From Sulfitobacter sp. DFL-14 (lineage in GTDB: Bacteria > Pseudomonadota > Alphaproteobacteria > Rhodobacterales > Rhodobacteraceae), in the NCBI RefSeq assembly GCF_003335585.1, contig NZ_QBFD01000004.1:44928-108927 (forward strand): 64,000 nucleotides of DNA, in the 5' to 3' direction. This document shows positions 41,878 to 50,793 of this stretch, one piece after another. Position 1 is the first letter of the stretch, and each line of letters begins with the position of its first letter. Made by a program: the position numbers and the translations under genes. The notes below the pieces were generated by a model. The model was not told where the DNA came from. It was given only the letters and a program-made list of their open reading frames with translations, and made no database searches.

Positions 41878-43356
41878 CTACTTGATCAGGTTGGGAAGCC
41901 ATGTGGCGACCGACGGCACAAAGATCAGAAGCGCAAGCACCGCCAGTTCGATCAGGATGAAGGGCAGTGCCGAGTTGATGATCTGGCCGATCGTGATCCC
42001 TTCCGGTGCGACGCCCCGCATGACAAAGAGCAACAGGCCGAAGGGTGGCGTCAGCAGCCCGATCTCCATCGTGATCAGGATCAGCACCATGAGCCAGATC
42101 GGATCAATATCATAGATCGCCTGAAGCGAGGTTTGCCCCAGCAGGAAGAACGGCAGGGTGAGCAGCAACATGCTGACCTGATCCATGAAGGCCCCGAGAA
42201 AGAGCAGGATGAGGATCATGAACAGCACCACCGAGAGCGCCGAAAGATCGAGTGCGGTCAGGGCCTGGAGCAACCCTTGAGTGGCGCCCGAGACGGCCAT
42301 CGCCTGGGTAAACACCAGCGACCCTGCGATGATGAAGATGATCATGGTGTTGACCTTGGCCGTTTCCATCAGCGCCTTGCCAACCTCGGCCCAGCCGAAA
42401 TCGGCACCTTCAATGCCGGTGATCGTGATCGTGCTTTTGAACAGCCGGAAGAACAGGCAGGCGCCGAATGCAGCGAGGCAGCCCATTGCGGCGGCTTCTG
42501 TCGGCGAAGCAAAGTTCGTCAGGATGCTGCCGACCACAACAATGAAGATACTGAACAGCGGGAGGATGTAGATGATCGTCGGCAAGAGACGGTTCACCAT
42601 GCGCAGCGAGCGGCCCTGGTATGTCCATGACCACAGGGTGCGGCGCCGGCTGTTGACCGTGATGGTCAGCGGCTTGTCCAGATAGCTGGTATCGGTTTCG
42701 AAGGGGGGTGCCAGATCAGGGTTGATGGTGCACCGGATGATCACATAGGCAAAGAAGCTCATCGCCATCAGAAAGCCGGGGATGATACCGGCGACCAGAA
42801 GCAGGGCCACGGATTTCTGCGAGATACTTGCCAGCAGCACCGCCAGCGAAGAGGGCGGGATCAGCATGGCGATGCCCCCCACCGCCATGATCGGGCCCAT
42901 CGCGATGGCAGGTTTGTAGCCGCGCCTGAGCATATCCGGCAAAAGGACCTTGCCCAGGATCGCGGTATTGGCCACGGTCGATCCGGAGAGGGAGGAAAAT
43001 ACCGTTCCGCCGACGATGGATACGATGGCCAGCCGGCCCGGCACCCGCGAGATCATGCGCTCGATTGCGCCGATGGCCTTGAAGGCGACCCCTGTCTCAA
43101 GCAGGATTTCCCCCATCAACAGGAACAGGGCGATGGTCGCGAGGGAATAGGATATCGCCTCGTGAAATTCCATCGGCATGCTCTGAAGCGACAGGGAGGC
43201 AATCGTCCAGTCCCCCATTGTCGCAAGACCACCGATGAACAGGGCGGTGCCGATGATGTTGGCGGCCATGAAGGCAAAGGCAACCGGCAGGCCGAGGAAC
43301 AGAAAGAAGCAGACGATCCCGAGCAGCAGGACAAGGGCAGAATACCATTCCATCAT
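41878..43356 (-). CDS. TRAP transporter large permease (DctM)
   Basis: A 492-residue protein with about 12 membrane helices and the DctM signatures LGLPVAFAFMAAN, GRLAIVSIVGGTVFSSLSGSTVANTAILG and PPSSLAVLLAS. A central hydrophilic insert at about residues 220-250 (PPFETDTSYLDKPLTI) is somewhat larger than usual. It forms the sodium-driven channel for an organic acid delivered by DctP. Its ATG overlaps the dctQ stop (TGATG). The context predicts an aromatic or arylacetic acid substrate. Confidence 0.93.
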   Translation of the reverse strand: MMEWYSALVLLLGIVCFFLFLGLPVAFAFMAANIIGTALFIGGLATMGDWTIASLSLQSMPMEFHEAISYSLATIALFLLMGEILLETGVAFKAIGAIERMISRVPGRLAIVSIVGGTVFSSLSGSTVANTAILGKVLLPDMLRRGYKPAIAMGPIMAVGGIAMLIPPSSLAVLLASISQKSVALLLVAGIIPGFLMAMSFFAYVIIRCTINPDLAPPFETDTSYLDKPLTITVNSRRRTLWSWTYQGRSLRMVNRLLPTIIYILPLFSIFIVVVGSILTNFASPTEAAAMGCLAAFGACLFFRLFKSTITITGIEGADFGWAEVGKALMETAKVNTMIIFIIAGSLVFTQAMAVSGATQGLLQALTALDLSALSVVLFMILILLFLGAFMDQVSMLLLTLPFFLLGQTSLQAIYDIDPIWLMVLILITMEIGLLTPPFGLLLFVMRGVAPEGITIGQIINSALPFILIELAVLALLIFVPSVATWLPNLIK

Positions 43357-43877
43357 CAGAATCCTATGTCTGTAGAGATTTTATGGTCGGACATTCCCGC
43401 ACGTCGAAACCGGAACAGGAATTCGATGGCGAGCATGAGGAATGACAGCGTGAAGACGGCAAGAACGATCCAGTTGGGGATTTGCAGGTCCTTGTCCGGC
43501 AGGGAGCCGAAGGCATAGCTGCTGATCGTGCCATTGGCCCCGAAATAGGCCATGCAGAGGCATAGCAGCGAGCCGAAGAGGTCAATCGCACGTTCCACCC
43601 TGGCGCCGAGCCAGGCTGGAATTGCGGTCAGAATGATGTCGACGCGCACATGGGCCCCTTTGTAGAGCACCCAGGCCGACGACAGGAACACCCCCGCGTA
43701 AAGCCCGTATTCAGCGCCTTCGTTCAACCATTCCAGGCCGCGCAGGCCCAGTTTGCGTAAGAAAAAATCGAGGGGGACGAGGATTGCGAAAACGCCGATC
43801 GACCCGGCCACGCAGATGGCGACAAACAGGTTGAATTTCTCAAAGACGGTTTCGAATCTGTCGATAAGCGAAGGCAT
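43356..43877 (-). CDS. TRAP transporter small permease (DctQ)
   Basis: 173 residues from MPSLIDRFETVFEK at 43877, with GGAG upstream and four predicted transmembrane helices. The region EYGLYAGVFLSSAWVLYKGAHVRVDI is the conserved DctQ core. It partners DctM in the inner membrane. An upstream in-frame start at 43922 would lie in the spacer and adds residues unlike the family. The gene sits between dctP and dctM, in the usual order. Confidence 0.9.
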   Translation of the reverse strand: MPSLIDRFETVFEKFNLFVAICVAGSIGVFAILVPLDFFLRKLGLRGLEWLNEGAEYGLYAGVFLSSAWVLYKGAHVRVDIILTAIPAWLGARVERAIDLFGSLLCLCMAYFGANGTISSYAFGSLPDKDLQIPNWIVLAVFTLSFLMLAIEFLFRFRRAGMSDHKISTDIGF

Positions 43878-43957
43878 GACGTTCTCCGGCTCGTGTTGAG
43901 GCAGGCAAGCCCGGCAGGCCATCAGGCGATGGTCTGCCGGAATTTGCGTTGGTTGGT

Positions 43958-44959
43958 TTATTGGGCTTGGGTGAAAAGCTCTTTCAGCTTTGGTCCGGTC
44001 TCGGGGTTTTGCTCGATGAATTCGTCCCAGGCGGTTTCACGCGCCATGCTGACCCATTTGTCGGCTTCTTCGCCTTCAAGTGTGATGGTTTCGATGCCGT
44101 TTTCCTCGAATACCTTGAGCATCTCAGCATCCAGCTGCTTGGCGTAGTCGCTGGTGCCTTCCATCTTGTTCTCCGAGCCGATCACGACGTCGTTGATGAC
44201 GGCGCGGGCCTCGTCGCTGAGCGCATTCCATTTGGTCATGTTTGCAACCGTATGGATGGACGCACGGTAGACGCCGGGTTCGACACGATATTTCGTGACC
44301 GGATACCAGGACGGAGAGATGCCGCGCACCGACCAGCCGTAGCCGTCAACCGCGCCGCTTTCCATCAGGGTATAAACCTCGGGCATGGAGGACCGCTGTA
44401 CCGAGGCGCCCAGTGCCTTGAAGAAGGCCGTGTAGACGGGCGACACCCGCAGGTTCAGACCGGTCAGGTCGGCCTTGTCGATGGCCTTGCCCTCGGCGAG
44501 GAACAGGTTGAACGCGCCGTCATCATGGTGGCGGCCGACGAACTGGACGTTCTTCTTGTTCGAAATCTCCTGGAAATAGTCGATCCCGCCGTTCTCGCGC
44601 AGTTCGGCAAAGGTCTTCTCCTGAAGCCGGAGCGCGGGCGCTTCGGGAATGATATTGCCAAAGAAGGCCTCGGGACAGCCGGCAATGTCATAGGCCCCCT
44701 GGGCCATGCGTTCGACAACCTGGAACGGGCTGCCGATGGCGGGCGCGCCGCCCAGAAGGTCGATCTGAACGATCCCTTTGCCCTTTTCGTTGATCTCGGT
44801 CACGAGATTTTCGAAGGGCACGCCGGGAGGGGCGCCGATTGGAAAGCAGCTCACACCGCGCAGAGTGACTTCCTCGGCGGCCAGTGGCGTGGCAAGAATT
44901 GTGCCTGTCGCGATGATCGCGGCGAGGCCTTTCAGAAATACTGTCTTCGTCTTCATCAT
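43958..44959 (-). CDS. TRAP transporter substrate-binding protein (DctP)
   Basis: The 333-residue protein has a signal peptide (MMKTKTVFLKGLAAIIATG and onward to PLAAEE) and the mature fold TLRGVSCFPIGAPPGVPFENLV. The carboxylate-binding Arg region is LTGLNLRVSPVYTAFFKALGASVQ. The first ATG at 44959 follows GGGGAG. It binds an organic acid in the periplasm. It heads the dctPQM-ligase group and lies downstream of a 249-base spacer that carries an AT-rich palindrome, so it may have its own promoter. Confidence 0.93.
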   Translation of the reverse strand: MMKTKTVFLKGLAAIIATGTILATPLAAEEVTLRGVSCFPIGAPPGVPFENLVTEINEKGKGIVQIDLLGGAPAIGSPFQVVERMAQGAYDIAGCPEAFFGNIIPEAPALRLQEKTFAELRENGGIDYFQEISNKKNVQFVGRHHDDGAFNLFLAEGKAIDKADLTGLNLRVSPVYTAFFKALGASVQRSSMPEVYTLMESGAVDGYGWSVRGISPSWYPVTKYRVEPGVYRASIHTVANMTKWNALSDEARAVINDVVIGSENKMEGTSDYAKQLDAEMLKVFEENGIETITLEGEEADKWVSMARETAWDEFIEQNPETGPKLKELFTQAQ

Positions 44960-45098
44960 TTTTTCTCCCCTTGAGTGATGAATATGAAATGCCGTCTGCG
45001 CTGCCCTGCGGTCTTCAACATGAAATCATGCTGTCCGGACCCGGCTTTTTTGCATTCTTCGGGCGAATCCTTGTTAACCGATAATGACGGCATCAAGG

Positions 45099-45117
45099 TA
45101 TTTTACAAGTAAAAATA
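45099..45117. promoter_or_regulatory. Palindromic operator-like site before dctP
   Basis: TATTTTACAAGTAAAAATA contains the perfect palindrome TTTTAC-AA-GTAAAA (45101-45114). It lies in the 249-base spacer 44960-45208, which contains no gene and is AT-rich around 45095-45135. It is the clearest copy of the motif shared by four promoters of the island and a likely MarR-binding site. Confidence 0.55.
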
Positions 45118-45208
45118 TTTTTCAGCATATTATATCGCGGCGGGAGATTTCCCGGCAACCCTGAGTGCCGTGGTCATTTACCGGCAATTTGCGATGGCGA
45201 TTTCCGGG

Positions 45209-45610
45209 TCACTTCGCCCAGGCCATCGCCCGGCCGAAGGTATCCGGATGGAAAGACATGTCGATGCGGTCACCCATCCCCGCGCCATCGTCGAGAAAGG
45301 CGATCATCGACGGTCCGCAGTCGAGGATCACCAGGCCGATCCTGATCGGCAGGCGGTCACGAAAATAGGGGTTGGTGGTGGCCCGGATCGTTGTTTCGCT
45401 GGCGATCTGTCCCTGCGGCGGGGCATCAACCAGCGGCAGGTTGGTCGACAGGCAAGACGGACAGACATCATGTGCGGGATAGAGGAACTGCGCGCAATCC
45501 GCGCATCTTTGCAATGCGAACCGCCCCTCTGCGGCAATTGCATCATAGAATGCGCCGCTTGCGGATGGCGGGTAGGGCGGCAGGGCCTGATCTGAGGGGC
45601 GGTCGGTCAT
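45209..45610 (-). CDS. DUF35 OB-fold/zinc-ribbon protein, partner of the thiolase-like protein
   Basis: 133 residues. A rubredoxin-like zinc ribbon with Cys36, Cys39, Cys50 and Cys53 (CADCAQFLYPAHDVCPSC) precedes an OB-fold with GQIASETTIRATTNPYFRDRLPIRIG. DUF35 proteins bind thiolase-like partners and are required for activity, as in the steroid side-chain aldolase Ltp2-ChsH2. The gene overlaps the end of the thiolase-like gene by 4 bases, so the two should form a complex. CoA-ester binding is expected (family knowledge). Confidence 0.88.
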   Translation of the reverse strand: MTDRPSDQALPPYPPSASGAFYDAIAAEGRFALQRCADCAQFLYPAHDVCPSCLSTNLPLVDAPPQGQIASETTIRATTNPYFRDRLPIRIGLVILDCGPSMIAFLDDGAGMGDRIDMSFHPDTFGRAMAWAK

Positions 45611-46803
45611 GCGCCCTCCCCCGACAGAATGACAGCGCAGGAGGACAGACCCCTGGTATAGGTCATCATCCCGAAGCCGGATGCCAATGCGAGGTTGGCG
45701 CCCTTGACCTGCGTATCGCCTGCCGTTCCCAGAACCTGGCGCACCGCTTCGGTCAACCCGACATAGGACCCCCCTGCGCCGGCCTGTCCGCAGGACAGCT
45801 GGCCGCCGGAGGTATTGTGGGGAAAGTCGCCTTCGATCCGCAGATCATGGCTGCGGACAAATTCCGCCCCTTCACCCTTCCTGCAAAAGCCCAGATCTTC
45901 CATCTGCATCATGCAGATCACCGGATAATCGTCATAGGTCTGCACCACGTCGATGTCATCGGGTCCGACACCGGCCATGCTGTAGAGTTCTCCCACGTCC
46001 TCCACCCAGCCGCCAGAGGTCTGCATGGGTTCAATCGACCGTGCGTTGTGGCGTTCGATGCTGCCGCGCAGTCTGGCACCGGCAATGCCGCAGGCCCGGG
46101 CCGTGTCCTGCCGCATGACCAGCACCGCCTCGGCCCCGGCGCAGGGCATCACGCAGTCGTACAGATGGATCGGATCGGCGATTGGCCGTGCATTCATGTA
46201 TTGATCGAGCGTCAGTGGCTCTTTCATCAGTGCATTTGGGTTCTTCAGGGCATTGGACCGCTGCGCCACGGCAATGCGTCCCAGATCCTCGCGGCTTACA
46301 TTGAATTGTTCCATGTAATTGCGGGCGATCAGGGCAAAGCTGGCATTGGTGCCGCCCGCGCCATAGGGATAGACCGCGTCCTGCGAGAACCGTGAAAAAT
46401 TGGCCAAGGTATTCCCGAATGACCCGCGCTGGTTGGTGTCGGCACCGATGCAGGCCACGACATCGCAATCACCGGATTGGACGGCGCGTGCGGCACGTCG
46501 GACCCCGGTGATCCCGCTGGCACCGCCAAGGGGCACATGGTCCAGCCACCGGACGCTGAGCCCCAGATGTTCGGCCAGGCCAATCGCGGTGTCGGGCGCT
46601 GTGGTGAAACTGGACAGGCAGAAACCGTCGATGTCGCGCGCTTCGATGCCCGATCCGTCCACCAGGGCCCGCAAGGCCCGTCCAATCCACCAATGCGCGG
46701 ATTGTTCGCTGAACCTGACGTAGGGAAGGCTGACGGGCGTCGTGATCACCACGTCGTCATAGGCGCGACGGTCGATACTGAACTTTCCCATACGGTTGGT
46801 CAT
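45607..46803 (-). CDS. Thiolase-like (lipid transfer/Ltp2-type) protein, probable acyl-CoA aldolase
   Basis: This thiolase-superfamily protein has 398 residues. Where thiolases have the nucleophilic Cys, it has GGASG (residues 93-97). Where they have GHP, it has GGQLSCGQ (333-340). The C-terminal CxG is replaced by GFGMMTYTRG. The classical Cys-His-Cys machinery is thus absent, while a Tyr-rich YDDY (290-293) is conserved in both paralogues of the window. This matches the non-thiolase aldolase branch (Ltp2), where Tyr residues have been implicated. It pairs with the DUF35 gene after it. Likely reaction: retro-aldol cleavage of a beta-hydroxyacyl-CoA, releasing acetyl-CoA. Confidence 0.82.
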   Translation of the reverse strand: MTNRMGKFSIDRRAYDDVVITTPVSLPYVRFSEQSAHWWIGRALRALVDGSGIEARDIDGFCLSSFTTAPDTAIGLAEHLGLSVRWLDHVPLGGASGITGVRRAARAVQSGDCDVVACIGADTNQRGSFGNTLANFSRFSQDAVYPYGAGGTNASFALIARNYMEQFNVSREDLGRIAVAQRSNALKNPNALMKEPLTLDQYMNARPIADPIHLYDCVMPCAGAEAVLVMRQDTARACGIAGARLRGSIERHNARSIEPMQTSGGWVEDVGELYSMAGVGPDDIDVVQTYDDYPVICMMQMEDLGFCRKGEGAEFVRSHDLRIEGDFPHNTSGGQLSCGQAGAGGSYVGLTEAVRQVLGTAGDTQVKGANLALASGFGMMTYTRGLSSCAVILSGEGA

Positions 46804-46878
46804 ATCTCTCTTTGCGGATCGTCGCCGAAATTTAGTGGCGGGGTTTGGCCAGTGGCGCGGGATTAACGGGTTCTTACC

Positions 46879-47598
46879 TTAAGACGGCTGCCCGCCAAGA
46901 CTTGCGCCGCCACAGACATACAGCACCTGACCGGTGACAAAGCTGGCATTTGCATCCAGAAAGAACCCGGCCGCGTTGGCGATGTCTTCGGGTGTGCCGA
47001 TGCGCCGGACCGGCACGCCATTGGCGATTTTTTCCTGCAACTCGCCGTCCCTGGGCACGATGCCCCAGAAATTCTCGGTCAGGACCGGGCCGGGGGCGAT
47101 GGCGTTGACCGTGATCCCGTTCGGGGCCAGTTCAAGAGCCCAGGTGCGCATCAAACCATGCACACCGGCCTTTGTCGCGGCATAGGCGGAGCGGGTCGGC
47201 ATCCCCATCGAGGCGCGGGAAGTGATGAACAGGATGCGCCCGAACCCACGTTCCGTCATGCCCGGCAGGACAGCCTGCGTCAGCGCCATGGGGGCGGCCA
47301 GATGCAATTGCGCCAATGTCAGAACGTCATTCGGGTTTGCATCGGACAACAGGGCGGGCAGGATCGCACCCGCGTTGTGGACCACGGCATCAATTGCATG
47401 ATCGGCGGCAATCTCTGCTGCCACCTTGGCGGTGGCCGCCGCATCGGTCAGATCGACCGTATAGCCATACAGATTTTCCTGCCCGGCAGCGGGCATTTCC
47501 AACCCCAGCGACACGACCCTTTCGCCCCGCGCGCGCAGCAGATCGCCGATTGCGGCGCCAATGCCGGAGTTTCCCCCGGTGATCAGAGTTGTCTTCAC
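46879..47598 (-). CDS. SDR family NAD(P)-dependent oxidoreductase
   Basis: 239 residues from a GTG at 47598 (AAGGAG upstream, GTGA overlap with the cyclase stop). It has the complete SDR set: TGGNSGIG at residues 7-14, NAG in VVHNAGAI, Ser in ITSRAS and Tyr-x3-Lys in SAYAATKAG. It should be an active dehydrogenase or reductase, perhaps on a hydroxyacyl-CoA or on a dihydrodiol or alcohol intermediate. A longer frame to 47943 runs through the cyclase gene and is rejected. Confidence 0.9.
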   Translation of the reverse strand: MKTTLITGGNSGIGAAIGDLLRARGERVVSLGLEMPAAGQENLYGYTVDLTDAAATAKVAAEIAADHAIDAVVHNAGAILPALLSDANPNDVLTLAQLHLAAPMALTQAVLPGMTERGFGRILFITSRASMGMPTRSAYAATKAGVHGLMRTWALELAPNGITVNAIAPGPVLTENFWGIVPRDGELQEKIANGVPVRRIGTPEDIANAAGFFLDANASFVTGQVLYVCGGASLGGQPS

Positions 47599-48386
47599 GC
47601 GGTCTCTCCTTCGACGAGGGCGACCACGCGTAAGGGGCTGCCCGAACCGCCCTCGATCTTGAGCGGGCATGCCACGATGATCGCGCCGAAGGTCGGCAGC
47701 TTGTCCAGGTTGGTCAGGCATTGCAGGCCGAACCGGCCGTTGCCGTGCAGGATCGAATGGGCGGGCAGGGGCGGATTGAATGTGCTTGCCTGTCCGGCAT
47801 CGGTGCCGACCGTCTCGACCGCCAGGCCGACGCATTTGCGGTCGTGGACCAGAAACTCGACAGCGCCTGCATCCGGCCCGGGCGAATGTGCGCCGTCTTC
47901 GAGCAGATTCAGGTACTCCGGCGTGCCGACCCGTTTGTACCAATCCGTGCGCAAGGCGATCCAGTGGTCCGGCGGGATGGTGCCGTGTTCCGTTTCCCAG
48001 TTTTCGAGGAATTCGCGTGTCAGGACAAAATCCGCGTCTGCCGCGGATTCCGCCGAGATGTCGATCACCACGGCAGGTGCAACAAAGTCCTGCGCCGGGA
48101 TGGCGTCAACCGTGTTCGATGGCAGATCCTTGCCCGTCACCCAATGCGCGGGGGCATCGAAATGGGTGCCGGTGTGTTCGTTCATCGAGATGTTGTTCCA
48201 GTACCAGGCCGGTCCGTCCGCGTCGTAGCGCGACAGTTTTTCCATGCGGAACGGGGCGCATTGGCCGAACTCGGCCGGCAGCACGATGACCGGGAAATCC
48301 GGGCTGAGCGTGTTGGTCAGGTCGATGACGCGCACCTGGCCAGATGCCAGGGCCACCGCAAGATCCGCAAGTACGGTTTTGCTCAT
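47595..48386 (-). CDS. Cyclase-family metal-dependent hydrolase (isatin hydrolase/kynurenine formamidase-like)
   Basis: 263 residues of the Cyclase (PF04199-type) fold, with the metal-binding signature EHTGTHFDAPAHW near residue 71 and a distal HSPGPDAGAVEFL. Known relatives include kynurenine formamidase and isatin hydrolase, the latter first characterised in the marine Rhodobacterales-related Labrenzia. It would use Mn or Zn to hydrolyse a cyclic amide. In this operon, ring opening of isatin to isatinate would fit a route from indole-3-acetate (inference). It overlaps neighbours on both sides by 4 bases. Other cyclic amides or lactones cannot be excluded. Confidence 0.85.
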   Translation of the reverse strand: MSKTVLADLAVALASGQVRVIDLTNTLSPDFPVIVLPAEFGQCAPFRMEKLSRYDADGPAWYWNNISMNEHTGTHFDAPAHWVTGKDLPSNTVDAIPAQDFVAPAVVIDISAESAADADFVLTREFLENWETEHGTIPPDHWIALRTDWYKRVGTPEYLNLLEDGAHSPGPDAGAVEFLVHDRKCVGLAVETVGTDAGQASTFNPPLPAHSILHGNGRFGLQCLTNLDKLPTFGAIIVACPLKIEGGSGSPLRVVALVEGETA

Positions 48387-49621
48387 TTGTTTTCCTCACG
48401 AATTGTCAGAAGCGGATCGTCCTGCCAGCGGGTCAGTACATCCTTTGCGACCTCGTCGGCACAGATGGTTTCCTGCCCCTGCTGAAGGGCGGTCACGACG
48501 GCGCGCGCGATCTGGGCGGGTGCGGTTTTGGGGGGCGGCACGTTCTGATGCCAGCCGTCATCCACCGGGCCCGTCAGGACAGAGATGACACGTATGCCGG
48601 TCCGGGCCATCTCACCCCGAAGGCTTGCGAGAAGGGAAAGCCGCGCGGCGGCAGCGGCGGAGGACCCGGCAAAGCCTGCCCGTCCGGTCAGCCCGTGGAT
48701 GGAGGCGATATCGACAAAGGCGGCAGCAGAGCGATCGCCATCGTCCGAGCGCCCCGAAAGGGCAGGGGCGAACCCCTGCGCCAGCCGCATCAGGCCCGTC
48801 ACTTCCAGATCCAGCCCGGATTGCAGATCGTTCAGATTGCCGCCGAAACCGACGCCACCCTGGCGGGCGAACTGCGCCGTATTCACCACGATGTCCACGC
48901 GCCCGCCCAACTGCCCGGCCAGCGCCGCGATGCTGCGGGTATCGGTCAGGCTCAGCCGGACAGGTTCGATCCCGGGGGCGGCCTCGATCCGGTCCTGACC
49001 GGGATAGCGCATCAGGGGGTCGGCGTTGCCAAGGAAGACCGTCTTAGCGCCTGCCTTGAGTAGGGCTTCAGCCACTGCCTGGCCGGTTTCCGTCCGGCCA
49101 TCGGTCACCAGAATGCGCCGGTATTTCGGGTCGGCGGTAAAGACCCGCAATTGGGGATCGTCAGCCATATGTGGCGTCTCCTTTTCCGGCATGGCAAAGA
49201 GTGCCGGATTGCCTGATCTGTCAAGCTTCAGTTCCATTCTGACACGGTCACCCTGGCCCACATCCCCGTGCAGATGCACGGTTGCCATCGGCCCCGCATC
49301 CAGCCGGGCGGAACCGATGCGCCAGGGAAGATGGTCCTTGAAGAAGAGGTCGATGGAGCTGCGTATCGTGGTCTGTGCCTCGATCACTGCGCCGTCGGGC
49401 TGATCCTGCCAGCTCAATTCGCCCCAGCAGAACGGGCAGCGGTCACGCTGCGGATAGGTTGCCCGCGCGCAATCGTCACAGACCTGAAGCACAAAGCGCC
49501 CCAGACCGGCGCGCGCCGCCATCGCGGTGGCCGCGCGGCTGCGCAGGGCGGGAGGGACATGGCCCGCATGGGTGACGACCAGCGGGTCCTTGCGTTTTGG
49601 CGGTGTCAGCGGATCACTCAT
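48383..49621 (-). CDS. DUF35 protein fused to a degenerate SDR domain
   Basis: A 412-residue, two-domain protein. Residues about 25-145 form a DUF35 zinc ribbon (Cys48, Cys51, Cys62, Cys65) plus OB-fold (VIEAQTTIRSSIDLFFKDHLPWRIG). Residues about 158-405 form an SDR fold whose key motifs are broken. TGxxxGxG is TDGRTETG (163-170), NNAG is NTAQ, and Tyr-x3-Lys is Phe297-x3-Ser301. The SDR is therefore probably catalytically dead and may scaffold or bind CoA. It overlaps the adjacent thiolase-like gene by 4 bases, so the DUF35 part should partner that protein. Such a fusion is unusual. Confidence 0.85.
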   Translation of the reverse strand: MSDPLTPPKRKDPLVVTHAGHVPPALRSRAATAMAARAGLGRFVLQVCDDCARATYPQRDRCPFCWGELSWQDQPDGAVIEAQTTIRSSIDLFFKDHLPWRIGSARLDAGPMATVHLHGDVGQGDRVRMELKLDRSGNPALFAMPEKETPHMADDPQLRVFTADPKYRRILVTDGRTETGQAVAEALLKAGAKTVFLGNADPLMRYPGQDRIEAAPGIEPVRLSLTDTRSIAALAGQLGGRVDIVVNTAQFARQGGVGFGGNLNDLQSGLDLEVTGLMRLAQGFAPALSGRSDDGDRSAAAFVDIASIHGLTGRAGFAGSSAAAAARLSLLASLRGEMARTGIRVISVLTGPVDDGWHQNVPPPKTAPAQIARAVVTALQQGQETICADEVAKDVLTRWQDDPLLTIREENK

Positions 49622-50793
49622 CGCAGCACCTCCTGCTCAAGAACGGCGGCACCTGTGCAGATGCCGCGATCATAATTCACCAGACCGAAGCCCGAGATCA
49701 GGGCGCGCCTGGCGTCGGGCACCTGATCGCCCAGGGGCGTCTGCAGGATCTGTCGCAACCCTTCGGTGACGTTCTGAAATCCGCCGGCGGCGCCTGCCTG
49801 ACCTGCAGAGAGTTGCCCGCCGTTGGTATTGAGCGGCAGAGAGCCGGTAATCGTGAAATCGTTGTCTGCGATGAACCGGGAAAGTTCCGGCTTTTCGCTA
49901 AACCCCAGATCGGCCAGTTGCATGGCCACGATCACCGGATAGTCGTCATAAAGCTGGACCATATCCATATCCTGCGGGCCACATCCCGCCGCCGACCACA
50001 GATCGTCAATGTCGCGCGCCCAGCCGCCGCGCGTCTGCACCGGATCTTCGGGAAAGGCATTGTGCCGTTCGATCGTCGCGGCCAGTCGGGCGGTGGACAG
50101 GCCCAGCTCCTGCGCCTTTTCGGGTGTAGTCACGATAAAGGCCTCGGCCCCGGCGCAGGGCATGACACAATCGAACAGATGGATGGGGTCGGAGATCGGG
50201 CGCGCCTGCATGTATTGTTCGTGGGTCAGGGGTTTTTTCATCAGTGCGAAGGGGTTGGACAGCGCATTCGCCCTTTGTGCGACGCAGAGCTTGGCAAAAT
50301 CTTCGCGCGAGACGCCGTATTCCCGCATGAAATTATCGGCGATCAGCGCGAAGGTCGCGTTGGGTCCGCCGAAACCGTAGGGATAGGTGGCATCCTGCGA
50401 AAACCGCGAAAAGCCCTGCAATGTCTGGCGGAAGCTGTCGATCTGGTTGGTGTCGGCGGCAACACAGGCCACGATCTCGGCATCGCCCATCTGAACCGCG
50501 CGGGCCGCGCGCCGCAGGGCCATGACGCCGCTCGCCCCGCCGGTGGGGATGTGATCAATCCAGCGCGGGCTGAGCCCAAGATGCTGCACCATGCCGACAA
50601 CCGTGTCCGGCCCGGCAGAGAAACTGGCAAAACAGAAACCGTCGAAATCGGCTGGCCCCAGCCCGGTCTGGCGCGACAGGGCGGCCAGGGCGCTGCCGGT
50701 CCACCAATGCGCGGTCTTGTCGGAATACCGCGCATAGGGAACGGTGACCGGTGCACAGACGGCAACGCCGTCATAGGGCTTTTGCCGGGCCAT
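49618..50793 (-). CDS. Thiolase-like (Ltp2-type) protein, second paralogue
   Basis: 391 residues, clearly paralogous to the protein at 45607-46803 (shared HWWxGxAL, PYARYSDKT/PYVRFSEQS, YPYGxGGxNA and ADPIHLxDCVMPCAGAEA segments). It also lacks the thiolase nucleophile (GGASG at 85-89) and the GHP His (GGQLSAGQ), and keeps YDDY. Its start overlaps the upstream ligase stop by one base and its stop overlaps the DUF35-SDR fusion. The two paralogues may act on successive intermediates or form one hetero-oligomer with both DUF35 partners. Confidence 0.82.
   Translation of the reverse strand: MARQKPYDGVAVCAPVTVPYARYSDKTAHWWTGSALAALSRQTGLGPADFDGFCFASFSAGPDTVVGMVQHLGLSPRWIDHIPTGGASGVMALRRAARAVQMGDAEIVACVAADTNQIDSFRQTLQGFSRFSQDATYPYGFGGPNATFALIADNFMREYGVSREDFAKLCVAQRANALSNPFALMKKPLTHEQYMQARPISDPIHLFDCVMPCAGAEAFIVTTPEKAQELGLSTARLAATIERHNAFPEDPVQTRGGWARDIDDLWSAAGCGPQDMDMVQLYDDYPVIVAMQLADLGFSEKPELSRFIADNDFTITGSLPLNTNGGQLSAGQAGAAGGFQNVTEGLRQILQTPLGDQVPDARRALISGFGLVNYDRGICTGAAVLEQEVLR

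Noticed and set aside
45607..50793. Calling the two thiolase-like proteins acetyl-CoA acetyltransferases
   Set aside because: The nucleophilic Cys and the GHP His are replaced in both, so a thiolase reaction is not supported.
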